Assembly: GCA_032622095.1 (NCBI GenBank)
Contig: CP136067.1
Span: forward strand, 97,826,707-97,890,706
Direction of reading: 5' to 3'
DNA from: Siphonodentalium dalli
Taxonomy: Eukaryota > Mollusca > Scaphopoda > Gadilida > Siphonodentaliidae
DNA length: 64,000 nucleotides
Part shown: positions 26,268-38,363 of the stretch, in pieces
Layout: each line of letters begins with the position of its first letter
How positions within the stretch are numbered: the stretch's first letter is position 1
Notes under the pieces: generated by a model
What the model was told of the DNA's origin: nothing
Databases searched by the model: none
Seen by the model: the letters and a program-made list of their open reading frames with translations, nothing else
Position numbers and translations under genes: made by a program

Positions 26268-26849
26268 GTATATTTCCCGAATACAAAACACAGACAGTCA
26301 ATATATATCTTATCTAATTCACACATAGTCCATTGAACAAACCTAATTAGGATCTATACCGTCTAACTTAAGATACCAACTAAGTGGATTTGGGTTCTAC
26401 ATGTACACTTGCATATCAGAGCTGTCAAAATTTATGTTATGGCACCTTCAGAAAACAATATGACGTTGACCTATGATTGATAGTTAGTTCATAGTGAATC
26501 CTCTCCCCCATTGAAGACCACAACCGATACATTCTATACTAACCCCAATGTCTGCGGCTTATCGCTGCCCATTTCACTTCATTGGTTGTGTCGATCTGTC
26601 ATATCGGTTGTATATTTATGGATTAATTGGAGAAGTTTCGCTCTTTTTCAATGTTTTTTTTTATTAAAATCTATAGCAAAGTTGATAAATGACATGATCT
26701 ACATAAAAATAATAGCAAATTGTTAGTATTTTTCTATGAGGTAAGAGACATGAACACAGAGTGTATGCGAGTAAGAGACAAATAAGTAAAGGAGAGAGAG
26801 ATAGTTAGAGAAATTTAATAAAGTGATGCATGTCGGCCATTGCTCTTAA
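26268..26849. other. Gene-free spacer right of the satellite
   Basis: Ordinary AT-rich DNA. A 71-codon frame at 26511-26726 shows no recognisable domain. Nothing else is supported. Confidence 0.5.
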
Positions 26850-27343
26850 AGGTACGGTTGGCCTTAGTTGTCGAAAATATTCATATTTGTTCCAATCACC
26901 GTAAACAGAAAAACATTAAAACGCATACAGTTTCGTTCATATATACCATGACCATCGCGTAAACAGCATGTTATCATAAAGACCTACTATGTTTTACCTA
27001 AGCAAGAGCCTGATTGTGTTACTGAAGACAGAACAATGCTACTGGCTAATCACACACAAATGGCATAAACGCTCTTTATTAGTTCCATATCAGGTATTCA
27101 CCAACAAAGAACGCTCTTTATGTTTACCATCATAATATAAACAAACACCAGAAAAGTAACTTTTTATGCTTTTGTTTACATAACAATGGTCAAACATTTG
27201 ACAATAACATACTGTTTATGCGATATTTCTTATAGGTATACGGACAAAGTATGTCTACAGTTTGATGTTCTTTCTGTTTGTGGCGGTTTTTGACGGGTGG
27301 AAATATTTTCACAGGATACCCACCGCCAAGGCCAACCGTACCT
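26850..27343. mobile_element. MITE with 16-bp perfect TIRs flanked by TTAA
   Basis: The left end AGGTACGGTTGGCCTT (26850-26865) is exactly mirrored at 27328-27343. Both sides are flanked by TTAA (26846-26849 and 27344-27347). Similarity extends inward imperfectly for about 75 bp (ACAGAAAAACATTAAAAC against its mirror near 27260). It is 494 bp with no transposase. TTAA duplication is typical of piggyBac-like elements, but the terminal bases are not the usual CCC/CCY, so the superfamily is open. Confidence 0.8.
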
Positions 27344-29269
27344 TTAATAACCAATGTACGTTGACATTGGTGTGAAATCACTGCTTGAGAGCACAGTTAT
27401 GTACTCGGGACTGTCGTGGGCACCGACAGTCTATAAATATATTGTCTGCCCAAATGCAAATTTCATTTTCTGAAAGAAGTTTGCTTCGTTATCAAATGCA
27501 TAAAATTCATTGTCATTAAACCAGCCGCTCATTGATAAAAAGTGAGATCTTAAATTATATTATTAGCACATAATGATAAAACAGTATTTACTAAAACATA
27601 TTACATGAGGACAAATGTTTGTCTTAATTCAGGTTCATCAATTTGATGTCCGAAATATGAAAACAATATAAGTCAGCTATATGTGTGATCATAGAAATAG
27701 TTCAACTAACAACGTCCGTGTGAGATGTATTGCTTCCACGGTGGACGGACGAGTTAACTTCCTGATATTAAACATCAGCATTAATTATAATTAGCGTGAT
27801 ACAGAGTAGGATTATTTCAACATTGAAGGTCGTTGCAATATATAATAAATTGATTCTCCAAAATTTAAACTATATTCACAAACTTATTAATTCCTTTAAA
27901 TGCCAGATCACTTTTCTATTGTAAGACAGAAATATTTGTGTATTTTGAAGTTATTTTGTTAAATCAGTTTAGACATTTCCTTCGCAGCGACACTTCTTAG
28001 TTTAAAAAAATATTCCATGTTCTCCACCAAAGTGAACGTACTTTAAACAATATACCAGTGAGTCTACTAGATCATGATATAGATTTATATATTTTGATTA
28101 ACTTTTCTATTCAAAATACATGTCATCTAATTCGGACGTATCAAATATCTCGCTATGAAATACAACATATGTTAGAGTTAAGAAAGGATATGATGTCCAC
28201 TTTACTACACATCCAAGTCAGTGGCACCAAGCCTTTATAATTACTAGCTGTGAGAAACTGTGTAAGACGTACTGTTAAATAAATTTTGGACATATTCTTC
28301 GCAACAATACCTCCTGATTTTTGAATGGCCATATTTTCTATAAACAAATAGACATATCTGATAAACCAGTGCGTGTATTAAGCCACAATATTAGTGTTCT
28401 GTTTTACGAATTTCATAAGGATTCAGCTACAATATGATTTACTTTTGCTATTCAAATTGTGTCACATAATTTAAGGTTTGAATTATATCCATTCGAAATC
28501 AAACAGAGTGTTATAGTTAAGAAAGAATGTCCAGTTTACTATACATGTAAATCAGTTGCATCAAGTCTTATTAATTTACCGACATATTCTCAGGCAAATG
28601 CACACACAGTCGACCCATAATATGAACAATGTTGATAATGTGATTATTTGATCTGAAATAAGCACATAGTGGATGTCTGTTATTCCGTTTTTGTTTTGCG
28701 CGAGCCACAGTGAAAACACGCGTTAAAGGGTGTACACCGGAAAAGTCGTGCGTTGGCTTATTTGTGTCATTGTCCGGACAGAATGAACATATAGTTAAGT
28801 CATTGTGGGTCGATAATGTGACTAAACATTCCCATATTCAGTGCATTAGCGACCCAACTTGAGACGATTCTAAGCAGATTATCGTCCTAAATTAAATTCT
28901 ATTATAAGCAGATAATGTGTGTATTTTCTGGAGAACAGGCTGAATTTACAGCTGTGAGAAACTGCTATGTATGTCGGAATGTAAACACGTTCACCTCCGC
29001 GCCACCGCAGGTTAGCAATTTTATGATATTTAAAATATAAATAAATGGTATGGACATGTTCAATACATACTCATGCGTGAGAATAAATGTTTATCATATA
29101 CATGTTAACACTTTCATGCTCATGTGGAATAGAAATGAAGACTATATTTCTAGCTTTTGAGAGTTTCCTACATTAATTGATATAACAATTACAGAATGAA
29201 AAGACTACAAACTGAAACTTGAGAAGAAAGAAAACAACCGTGAAATGACCATTTTTGATTTGTGGTATC

Positions 29270-29830
29270 ACAGATAGTTTGTTCATATTAATGTTCAGCA
29301 ATGTCATGTTTGCGTAAAAGAGAAAAGAACCAGCATATTTCGGGGTCCTTTAAATCATTCAAAATTTCTAATATGCCCAGTTACTTCCACGGTGCAAGGA
29401 CCATTTTGCTTGCTGATATCGCACATGAAAGTTGATTATTATTAAGCTGCAGCAATTCCATGTCCATGAGTCCATTGACATGGCATTGCGTCACCAATAT
29501 TTTGGGTCGTGGAAATCATTATATAAACATCTGTCCTGTCACTCATGTTGCCTATTCAGTTGAAGGGTAATTTGGCTTACCGATATTATACATCAGATTT
29601 CATTATAACTAATGTTCAGCAATGTCATTTTCGTATAGAGTATAAATTAATCAGCTATATTTTGGATCCTAGAAATAGTTCTAAAACATAACCCTATATT
29701 TCCAGCTGCTTCCCCGATGGAAGGACATTTTGTTCTTTCTCATACCATGTAATATCATAGTTCATTATAATTAATGTTCAGCAATTTCGTGTTCATGGAG
29801 GATCGAAATGAATCATCTGTCTACACAATT
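29270..29830. repeat. ~165-bp decayed tandem repeat
   Basis: AATGTTCAGCAATGTCATG-type phrases recur at about 29290, 29445 (weak), 29606 and 29775. Each is followed by an ATATTTTGGGTC/ATCCTAGAAAT segment and a CTTCC...GGAAGGACATTTTG segment. A related unit occurs at about 27650-27800. Confidence 0.55.
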
Positions 29831-29902
29831 TGAGAGTATCCTTCAGTATTATACCAATAATATGATTTTAAGGGCGTTTTTGGTTTATTAACGGCCAGAC
29901 AG

Positions 29903-30003
29903 GAATGATTAACAGCCCAATGGCCCATTAGAGGCACTAGACCCAGTCGATGGCCGCTAATAGGTCCGAGGGCTGTTATATACGATGGTTGTTAATCATT
30001 AAT
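29903..30003. repeat. ~100-nt imperfect hairpin / very short MITE-like sequence
   Basis: GAATGATTAACAGCCC at the left is mirrored in two pieces at the right (GGGCTGTTA near 29970 and GTTAATCATTAATTC near 29991), with further internal pairing (GGCCCATTAG / CTAATAGGTCC). Confidence 0.6.
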
Positions 30004-30969
30004 TCCTTCAAAATCACACTTCTTGATTGTCAAAGAAAGTCCATGTTCTCTGTCAAATTGAATCTATTTGAATCCATAAACCAATGAGTGTAACAAATCA
30101 TAACATTAAATTTATGTTCTGACTTTCATTAGTATTCAGCTACAGCTACAGTTACATTATCAGCCTGTTCTCCAGAAAATCAGCACGTGTATTTAGTTAT
30201 AATAGGATTTGTTTTAGGTTCATAATCCGCTTAGAATTGCATCAGTCCATAACGAATTGAAAATGAAAGTGTTTAGTGCCATTATCGACTCATAATGACG
30301 TATTATTTATTATGTTTGGTGTGTGCGGAAAATAACAAGAATAGACCAACTCATGATTTACCAGATTTACATTTTTTTTAAATGTGTGTTCACTGTGGCC
30401 CATGTCATAAAATGGAATAACGGATATAATTCTACTATGGTCTTATATCAGAATCATATAATCCAATATGAACCTATGTGAATATTATAGGTCGATTATG
30501 AACCTATTCGCGCGATATTGTTGACATTTTATATTCAAAACATGCTGTGTTATCACTTATCTCCCTTTGAAATCAAACAGATGATTTAGTTAAGAAAGGA
30601 TACGATGTCCATTTTACTACACATCCAAATCATCCACATCACATAAATGCGTGCATTTGGTTGGTAGTAAATTCATGTTCATATAAAATAAAAATAAATA
30701 GCATGAAAATATTCACTACATACCAATACATGAGAACTTAGGTTTACCATATGCATGTTCAACAATTATGTGTACATATCGAAGAGAAATAAATGGTATG
30801 AATATATTCACTACACCTGTTTACCATCATTTATTTCATACTCATATATAATAGAAATGGATCATATATGTATATCTTTTGAGAGTTTCTTACAATAATA
30901 TATATTACTATTACCGAATGAGAACTTCACTAAATAATATTTGAGAAGAAAGAAAACAACCTTCTGGAA

Positions 30970-31645
30970 AATCCCTCGCTAAATATAGAAAACCACAGAC
31001 TAGTGCCCGACTGGTGGCAGAGTGCGAAAGGAAGTATGACTGGTGCGCTCTGATAGAGATTGATGAAAACATTCACTGCTAAATAAATACAAGTTCTGCA
31101 AATTTGTAGTGTTTGAAATATTCGTACAATTCACATGATCAAGCTGTATATATTTATGGAGGCACGGGTTCAGTATGAGTGTCCATTACAACCTTCAAAT
31201 GTGCTTGCTTCAGTGATCGTGAAAACATTGTTCATTCTTATCGAAATGGCCCGGGCTTTATTCCAGTACAGCTTCAACAATTTAGTATTTGAAATCGTCG
31301 TACAATATACCTGAACCATTTATCTGTGATTTTCTAGAATTGTTATACAAAAATCTGCTCTGTCAGTCTCGTTACCTCTCAGATGGGAGTATCACTGTTA
31401 CTTAATGTATCAAATAACTGCGGCAAATCTACGAATAAGATATACTCTACGTTGCCTACCTTTTATTTATGTGTGGGGTTATCATACAATTACGTACAGG
31501 AGCTGAGTCGGTTATCCAGTTTTCTCCATAATGCGCACCATATTACACAAACAATCTCATAAAATCCGGGGTTTACAATTAATCGTTTGTGTTTTTTTGT
31601 TTTGTTATTGACCTGAGAATTGCACTTCCCGGTTTGTAAGTGAAA
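30970..31645. other. Gene-free spacer
   Basis: AT-rich DNA with no supported coding region, RNA gene or clear repeat. Confidence 0.5.
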
Positions 31646-31649
31646 TTTC

Positions 31650-32575
31650 CACATACTTTATATTCATCATTTCAATTGTTAACAGACGAAACTGATAATA
31701 ATTAAGGATGTATATCATGTTGTCATAGATTCCAGAATTCTCAATTTTTTAACAGAAACCCATAAAAACGAACCCTAGAACATTAATTTACTCCAACATT
31801 CTCTTACATAATGTGAACATGTTAATTGTTTAGTTGCGGTCCCATTATAAATACATGTAAATGTTATTTATGTAGCTGAATTCCATTTTTCACTGGTTTG
31901 ATTAACTTAAAAGGCTATTTTCTCCCAAATCATAAATCGTACATTTCACAAAAAGGCAACACCGGCGTGTAATCTGCTGTATCAATATGACACTTTTCAT
32001 ACATAATTCATCTTGTTACTATTCCACATGATTCAATTCGAATAGTGCCGATTCTAATATAGGGGGTGTTACTCCGAGTAATCAATTCCAGTTTTCACTG
32101 ATTTTGTTAATTCAAATTCAAATCAAATTCAAATCAAATTACCCTGGTAACCACACAACCTGCCTTATTCCAAAAACGCCTTGTTATATGTATTAATTAC
32201 ATTTAACATTTAATTATTTAACAAATGAAACTGGGAATTTATATAAAATGGCATGAATTAATGATGCATATCATGTTGTAATGGATTCCAGAATTCTCCA
32301 TTTTTTACAACAAAAAAACGTTATTTTAACCCTAAAAACGAACCCTAGAAAATTGTTTAGTTTTGTTCCCATCTCAAAATAGATGTAAATTTTATTCAGG
32401 CAGCTGGATTACATTTCCACTGGTTTGATTCAGGAAAAAAACATATTTTACCCCAAAATAAGAAATCGTACAAAACTACACGAAAAGGCAACACCGGCAT
32501 GTTAAATGCTGTATCAATACGGACATTTTGATATGTAATTTTTTTACTCTTCCATATTTGGTTGAAATCGAAAAT
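31650..32575. repeat. Two-copy degenerate repeat, offset ~557 bp
   Basis: Shared phrases in the same order: ATATCATGTTGTCATAGATT (about 31711) and ATATCATGTTGTAATGGATT (about 32268); AAAAACGAACCCTAGAA in both; CACTGGTTTGATT in both; AAAAGGCAACACCGGC(G/A)TG in both. Non-coding, on the 3' side of the FReD exon. Confidence 0.75.
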
Positions 32576-32962
32576 TAAGGCCCAATTCCGGTCCCAGCAG
32601 CTCCATTGTACTAGTAACGCGGCCCAAGTCTGTCGATTTTAACTGCCACCATAATACCGCATCAAAATGGACAAGCAGCAAATATTTTGTCCGTCTTTAG
32701 ACGAACTCGTGAACAATTCCTACCTTTCTTGATAAAATTGTTTTTATCATACTGCTCAGCAGTAAGTATCATGTGAGGAGTCGAAACTCTTTAATTAGCC
32801 AGCCAATGATGTTGCAAAATATACGTTGATAGCAACCGCGTTATAGACTTACATAGTTTCTTAATTCTGTGTCACGTGACACAAAGTTGACTGAGTTAAT
32901 ATCCTGAGTCTCGACTTCCCTCACCTTAGACCTAAGTCATTTCATCGAGTGAGCTGTGGTGT

Positions 32963-33606
32963 TTATGGTCCTACTCGGCGCAGCATCATTGTTGTGTGCA
33001 TCACCGAGTTGTAGCCGAGGGAGTTCCATCTCATTCCTGTGTTCTCTCGGTCTCTGGCTGTCATGCTGAGGTACTCTCCATTCAGATTGCTGTAGTAGCA
33101 GCACCCATACCACCACGCGCCGTGTCGAGTGCTGGCACATGGGCCAGAAGCACATTCAGCTGTGTGTTCATTGTCGAACGTGCTGAACTCCAACCCATTG
33201 TGGTAATTCATTGAATCGCCGGCGTCACCACTGTACCCCGACACGTGGATGGTATAGTACTTGCACGCGTCATCGAGACTGAAGTCGGAATATCGTGCAT
33301 ATTTCTTCTGTCCACCTGTTTCTGTGATCTTAACGTAGAGTTCGGTGAGGCCCCTTGATGAGAGTTTGTAAATATTTTCGAGCCCAATCCAGAAGTTCCC
33401 ACCGTTGACTGTGTTTTCGAACCCGTTGACATAATCGACCCAACCTCTGTAGAACTCGGTATTCCCGTCATGTCGTTGTTGGATGGCGGTCCACCCGCCT
33501 CCTTCCGTTGTCATGTCGCAGACGACGTCTATATCACCAGCGCCATATGGTGTGATTTTGTACTGGCCGTCACTCAGAAATCCAGCTTCCATCAGCTCTT
33601 TGCAAT
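32963..33606 (-). CDS. Terminal exon of a fibrinogen-related protein (FReD domain)
   Basis: This 214-codon exon (stop included) encodes nearly a whole fibrinogen C-terminal domain, the fold used for carbohydrate/acetyl-group recognition by ficolins, tachylectin-5 and molluscan FREPs. Visible landmarks are CKELMEAG at the start, VVCDMTTEGGGWTAIQQR, FYRGWVDYVNGF, NFWIGLENIY, then AECASGPCAS, HGAWWYGCCYYSNLNGEY and a TTMMLRRVGP end. An in-frame stop lies just upstream, and a splice acceptor fits there (CTAAT branch-like word, then TTTCATTGAAG), with AG at 33608-33607. The exon would begin in phase 1 at 33606, making Asp from a split codon. The usual calcium loop after FSTFD (residues 136-140 of the 209-residue frame) is short. 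Upstream exons must lie at higher coordinates. It is likely secreted if it belongs with the signal-peptide exon at 62.5 kb. Confidence 0.88.
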
Positions 33607-33631
33607 CTTCAATGAAATATTAGTATATGTG
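33607..33631 (-). promoter_or_regulatory. 3' splice site of the FReD exon
   Basis: Read on the minus strand, CATATACTAAT is followed by ATTTCATTGAAG. This gives a CTAAT branch-point-like word 12-17 nt before AG. The pyrimidine tract is weak. Confidence 0.55.
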
Positions 33632-33657
33632 AGGTTTGCATGTCATTCCACGTGATA

Positions 33658-33910
33658 AAAGTCGAATATTCGAGATATGAAGTCGACAATTCGGGATAAT
33701 AAATAGAATATTCCAGAAAAAAAGATCGAAAACTCGAGAAGTAAAGTCGAATATTCGAGATACAAAGTCGAACTTTCGAGATATAAAGTCGAAAATTCGA
33801 CATATAAAGTCGAAAAATCGACATATAAAGTCAAATATTCGAGATATAAAGTTGAAAATTCGCGGTATAAAGTCGAAGTTTCGAGATAATACGTCGACAA
33901 TTCGAGATAA
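33658..33910. repeat. 21-bp minisatellite with TCGAATATTCGA palindromes
   Basis: About twelve copies of an AAGTCGAATATTCGAGATAT-like unit, most of which keep a 21-bp period. The minus strand therefore stays open and reads as a heptad-like STLYLEY repeat, but it has no start, splice or homology support. It lies in the intron just upstream of the FReD exon. Confidence 0.88.
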
Positions 33911-34153
33911 TTAAATCTAGAATAAGGAAGCCAGTCACGTTCCAGTTACATTTATGGTTATGATCACGGTTATGACTATATATATAGTCAAGTCCCGACC
34001 TTACCCAGTTAGTATCAGGGCCAGTATTCAATGTTGTCACTTTTGAAGGCTATTCCTTTTCTGTTTCTTTCTCCTAATACTTGGCATAAACGCTAACATT
34101 AATTTTGCATATTCTGCCCAGACGGAGGCGATCACAAAGAAATCCCTAATAAT

Positions 34154-34183
34154 AGCCCGGACGAAATCGGGCACATCAGCTAG
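34154..34183 (+). mobile_element. Helitron 3' terminus
   Basis: A hairpin (AGCCCGGACGAAATCGGGC, 34154-34172) lies 7 nt before CTAG (34180-34183), which is followed by T. The same hairpin type ends the Helitron units at 50646, 51018 and 51710. The matching 5' end was not found. A phrase beginning CTTTTGAAGGCTATTCC (34044) is repeated near 34566, so duplicated material surrounds it. Confidence 0.65.
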
Positions 34184-37100
34184 TGTCTTATATTTATATA
34201 GCTTTTTATTCCCATAAAACAGCATAATGTATTCGTATTTATTTTCACAAAATCTACCGAGAATTTGAGACTACTCCACGTTAGCACATTATGTGAGCCC
34301 AATATAAGATTTCCAAGCACATACATGTACATGTAACAATGGTAACATGATCGATATCAATAACTGGTGCCAGATGCAATTCGGCTGAAGTTTTGAAATG
34401 TCGCCCAATTATTTTTCCTACCTAGTGATTATGTCAGATTAAGTTACATTTAGGTCAACAATTTGTGACGTCGTGTTCATGTTATGGTATGTGTTATTTG
34501 AGCATGAAACGGACTACCCAATTGGCAATTGGCCAATTACCGAATAGGATCAACTTCTTGTCACCTTTGAAGGCTGTTTCTATTCCGTTTCTTACTCCTA
34601 ATACTTTGCATAAACTGCCAATGTAAATATATTGTATATCCACCACTTAGTATATCAATGTTTCATATGGGACATAAGAGTTGAGTACTATACTGTACAT
34701 ATGCGCACATATAACACGATTCTTGGGCTCGTGTTGTTATGAAAGCGATCTATATCCTGCTCGCGACATGTAGAAAATACAGTAACACAAAACTCCAAAA
34801 TCTCCAACGACAAGCCAATAATTACTAGCATATTGCACTGTTCATCTCAGTGTTAAAGTGTATTAATACAGTGCTAATAGAAATGTTGAAAGCTTTCCAC
34901 CAACAGAAGGAAATTATACAACAAATTATTTTGGCTGCTTGTCAAACAATTCCTATAACAAACGAAATTGAACCCAGACATGTAGTTCTTGATACTCTTC
35001 AGAATCGTGCATTTTCCATTAAGAATTATATGTCCCTTCTACCTCTTCCTCTCTTCAGTTATAGTAATTATAGTCACCCTTCAGTTGAGTGTCGTGATAA
35101 ACCGAAACAAAAAAATAAAGATGACATGATTGTGTAACATGACTTAAAACTTCAAATCATTCTCTAGTGTATATCATGATTTCAATTAATTTTTATATGT
35201 CGTTTATAGTTCGCAACCAAGCTTTTCGCTTCATTCTTTATGCATCTTTCTGGTGTTGTCGGACATTTAGCTTTATCCTAACTACGCAAATCACAAATAA
35301 AATGGATATTTTCGATTATGTGAGTGTGACCATTGGTGATAAAGTTGGCAGTTTGGATTGACCTAGTGGGGGACGTAGCATACTACAAATAGTGCTTAAC
35401 CACCTGTGTGAATTTAACTTTTCGTCATATTCGTCACATTGTCAATATTTTATTACATGTGGCGCCAATATGTGTGCATATACACCGGTACACACAGAGC
35501 TGTGATTACAATTATGGCTTGTAGACAGGTTATGGGATGTCCCTTTCATTCAGACTTAAAATGCTATTAAAATTAGTCATCAGGTTCACTGATTGCAGTG
35601 TGGTTAAGATATGGTTGCTGTTAGATCTTAGAGATTGTGTGGTATCTGAACAATTCATATTTTCACATGACATTTGGAAATATGATAAGTTTCCTTAAGG
35701 CAAAATTAATTACCGTAGTTATGGTGGTGATCCTCTATTGACCAAAATGGTCAGGATCACAATTTTCTTTTGTCATCTCTATTTCATTCCTATTAACTTA
35801 GAAGTATATCGATGTGGTCAATAATTGACTGGAAAGCAAGCTCACACGTACGGCATTTAAATCTTGGGCACTAACTGAGAGGTGTGATTTATAATAGTAA
35901 CTAATCATTGGAGAGCCCCCAATGGATACAATCTAGTCACGTCCCTGTTTATAATAACACACTGTAGCCAATGTGTTGTATGCCCATGGACGTGGCTAGA
36001 TGGTCCCAATTGATGGGAGGTTGGGTTTGTCCACATTGACATTTCCAAATGCTCGCACCTTGAACCAGACCAAAGTCCAATGTTCATGAAATACTCTTTT
36101 GCACCCCCTCCCCAGTTGAGCTTTACAAATGGTCCCTCAAAGTTCCCAACTGAAATGTCCAACCTGAGCCATTTCAGACCAAAATTCTGTACCTGAATAC
36201 CCCTCCAAATGAATAACAGACCCTTCTATTGTAATTTTGTTATAACTGAATGGGAGAATCCATTGAGTATGGAAAGGGTTTGATTCTCAAATTAATACAA
36301 AATGCATGACAGATAGTAAATCAATAATAGGGGAATAATTTCAGCACATATTCGTATTCTGGTCTTTAATATTTAGAAAGTATTTCAACCTCTGAATTCA
36401 ATTAGGGATGGGGCTCAGTCTGTAAAGCACATGCTGGCAAGTTTCATATCAAAATAACACTACCATTGCCGACAAGGATTACTATTTATCAAATATTTGG
36501 TATGTGTATAATTATCCCCGTAATAATGTTATGCATAATAGTCGGACGACTGGATTTAATCAAAAGTGTGTGCCATGCATGATTAATAGACCAATTTCAA
36601 AATTTAAAACTGGGTCTACATGCCCTTTAATATATCTGGGTATGGGAGAGTGATTAGGTGACGGTGCCAGTTTTATTGATATCATCATTATCTCAAAGCA
36701 CATGATAGTTCTGGGGGTTACATTGTACAGTTGTACTTCCATTTCCAGAAGCACGTACCGGTACATCGAATTAACAAATTAACATTGCAATCTACATGTA
36801 GTATATAACAAATGTAATTATCATGGGTTCAGCTGGTTAGGCTGGTTGACTTTATTGGCACAGCCTGGACACTTCAATTCAATTCAATTGCAAAAACAAC
36901 TTTTGGGTATCGTATTTTTTATAAACCCTTAACATTTGTTTTGCCCAAAATTAACAAACAAACAAACCCTTGTGTGCGTTTTAAATTGAATTGGATGTTA
37001 TATACGTGGTGCCATTGAATTCAATCAGCTGTACATATGAGAACTACAACCACGTGTGTCTATCACAACCATCCAGATAATAATTTCAGGCCACTGCCAT

Positions 37101-37619
37101 ATTTATTGTATGTCGCAGAATACCACATACCACGTACATTATCTATGATAGGATAAGTTCACATATTTAGCTGATTATGCCTAAATCAATCTTTAAAAAG
37201 ATCAATATGCTTAGGCGTAGATCAATTAGGTTCACATATCTTAATTATTCTTGAGCGTATTCAATTACTTTATAGGACTTATGCTTATGTGGTGGCATAT
37301 ATTATATTATTATTACACTCAAGCATAATATTTTAGATCCACAGTTCAGAGGCTTGTAAATATCGTCCTGCGCTGTCCCATCCATGCACTAACCTTACAC
37401 GTAAGTGTCTACCGGTGTATATGCCGGTATACATGTATGCCTGCTATACATTGTTGTACAAAAGAAGATAATCTATATTACGAGGACGTATAGAAGTCGC
37501 TTAAATAATATATAGCAATGCCGTATTAAGGCAGTGCAGGGGGGAATACTATATCCATCCAATATACAAGTTGTGGCTATTATGTAATCAGTTATGTACA
37601 TATACTTCCGTATATTTGT
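34184..37619. other. Gene-free region
   Basis: No frame here has a recognisable domain. The longest are 34850-35137 (plus) and 35905-36162 (minus). One short stretch at 36405-36428 resembles an RNA polymerase III A-box. ACATGTA-type words are common. Possibly intronic if the PAN-FReD gene model is right. Confidence 0.45.
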
Positions 37620-38137
37620 ACTTTATAGAATCGAAAACGGCAGCACCGATCGAGACCAAACTTCCCATCTAAGGGTAAAAATCCACGGGAATGGTCGTCG
37701 CGACGTTTTGGAGAAGTTCTGGGCACCCGTTCTCCACTCTCAGTGATACTGTGGGGTTAATCGCGTTGATAGTTAACGAGCGTTCGTATCCGCAGTGTCG
37801 TTGATAGAGAGCGTATGCGTGTCATGTGATTCTTACGTCTGGGTCCGGGCGTGAGCGTGACTGTATCCAGACATGAGCGTGTTGTGTGATTCTTACGTAT
37901 TTACGAGATTTTCATCGGGTCAGTTTTTCCGCCCGAGGTGATCTTCACCTTGAAACGGTTACCCACAAATGATATGTGTGTGTCCTTTATAGACTCGAAC
38001 CGATTGAGATCAAAATTGCTACCTACGGGAAGTGTCATGGATGGGTTAAATTGTGACCCCGACCTGACTTGACCTTGAAAATAATCAATTCAATTTCAAA
38101 TCGGCTAAAACTGGCGGATTTCGACGAAATTTTACAC
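37620..38137 (+). mobile_element. Helitron-related fragment, interrupted at 38138
   Basis: Phrases such as ATAGAATCGAAAACGGC, GTGACCCCGACCTGACTTGA and CGGCTAAAACTGGCGGATT match the third Helitron unit at 51060-51600. The match stops where the LINE tail begins at 38138. Confidence 0.6.
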
Positions 38138-38363
38138 CTATAATAATAATAATAATAATATTTATATAGCGCCTATCCCCCGCAAGGGGCCCTAAGCGCT
38201 TTACACATTATATAAATACACAAGAAATGCACATGGAAAATAATCAATAGATATGTGGAATTATATATAATCAGATTTTGTTAGTTTTCTTTGTGTCGGG
38301 GTAGCGTCGTCGGAATATGTGAGTTTTTAAAGCAGATCGAAAATCGGTTAGCAAGCAAGATTG

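Larger units (their letters stand above)
28608..30496. mobile_element. Inverted-repeat (TIR) element, ~340-bp arms, no transposase
   Basis: 28608-28955 is matched in inverted orientation by about 30160-30496. For example GATAATGTGTGTATTTTCTG (28912) pairs with the sequence near 30175-30200, and TCGACCCATAAT at the left edge pairs with ATTATAGGTCGAT at the right. The arms are diverged. The interior holds other repeats and no coding frame. Because the flanks are two parts of one ~325-bp tandem repeat unit, it looks like an insertion. Confidence 0.65.
27960..30645. repeat. ~325-bp degenerate tandem repeat, about three copies, the last split
   Basis: The phrase GACATTTCCTTCGCAGCGAC (27973) returns as GACATATTCTTCGCAACAAT (28288) and weakly near 30005. 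GTTAAGAAAGGATATGATGT (28176) returns near 28517 and at 30593. The third copy is interrupted by the inverted-repeat element at about 28608-30496. Short frames at 28058-28347 are chance. Confidence 0.65.
29040..30962. repeat. Direct repeat pair, ~190 bp (29040-29240 and 30780-30962)
   Basis: Both copies contain AATAAATGGTATG near the start, TTTTGAGAGTTTC in the middle and TTGAGAAGAAAGAAAACAAC at the end. One copy lies inside the inverted-repeat element and one outside. Confidence 0.6.

Noticed and set aside
33643..33900. Minus-strand repetitive protein (STLYLE heptads)
   Set aside because: It is the translation of a 21-bp minisatellite. No signal, splice or domain support, and it degenerates at both ends.
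34850..35137. 95-codon plus-strand frame
   Set aside because: Length is within chance expectation in this composition and no motif is visible.
35905..36162. 85-codon minus-strand frame
   Set aside because: No recognisable domain, no splice sites that fit, and no link to the neighbouring FReD exon.
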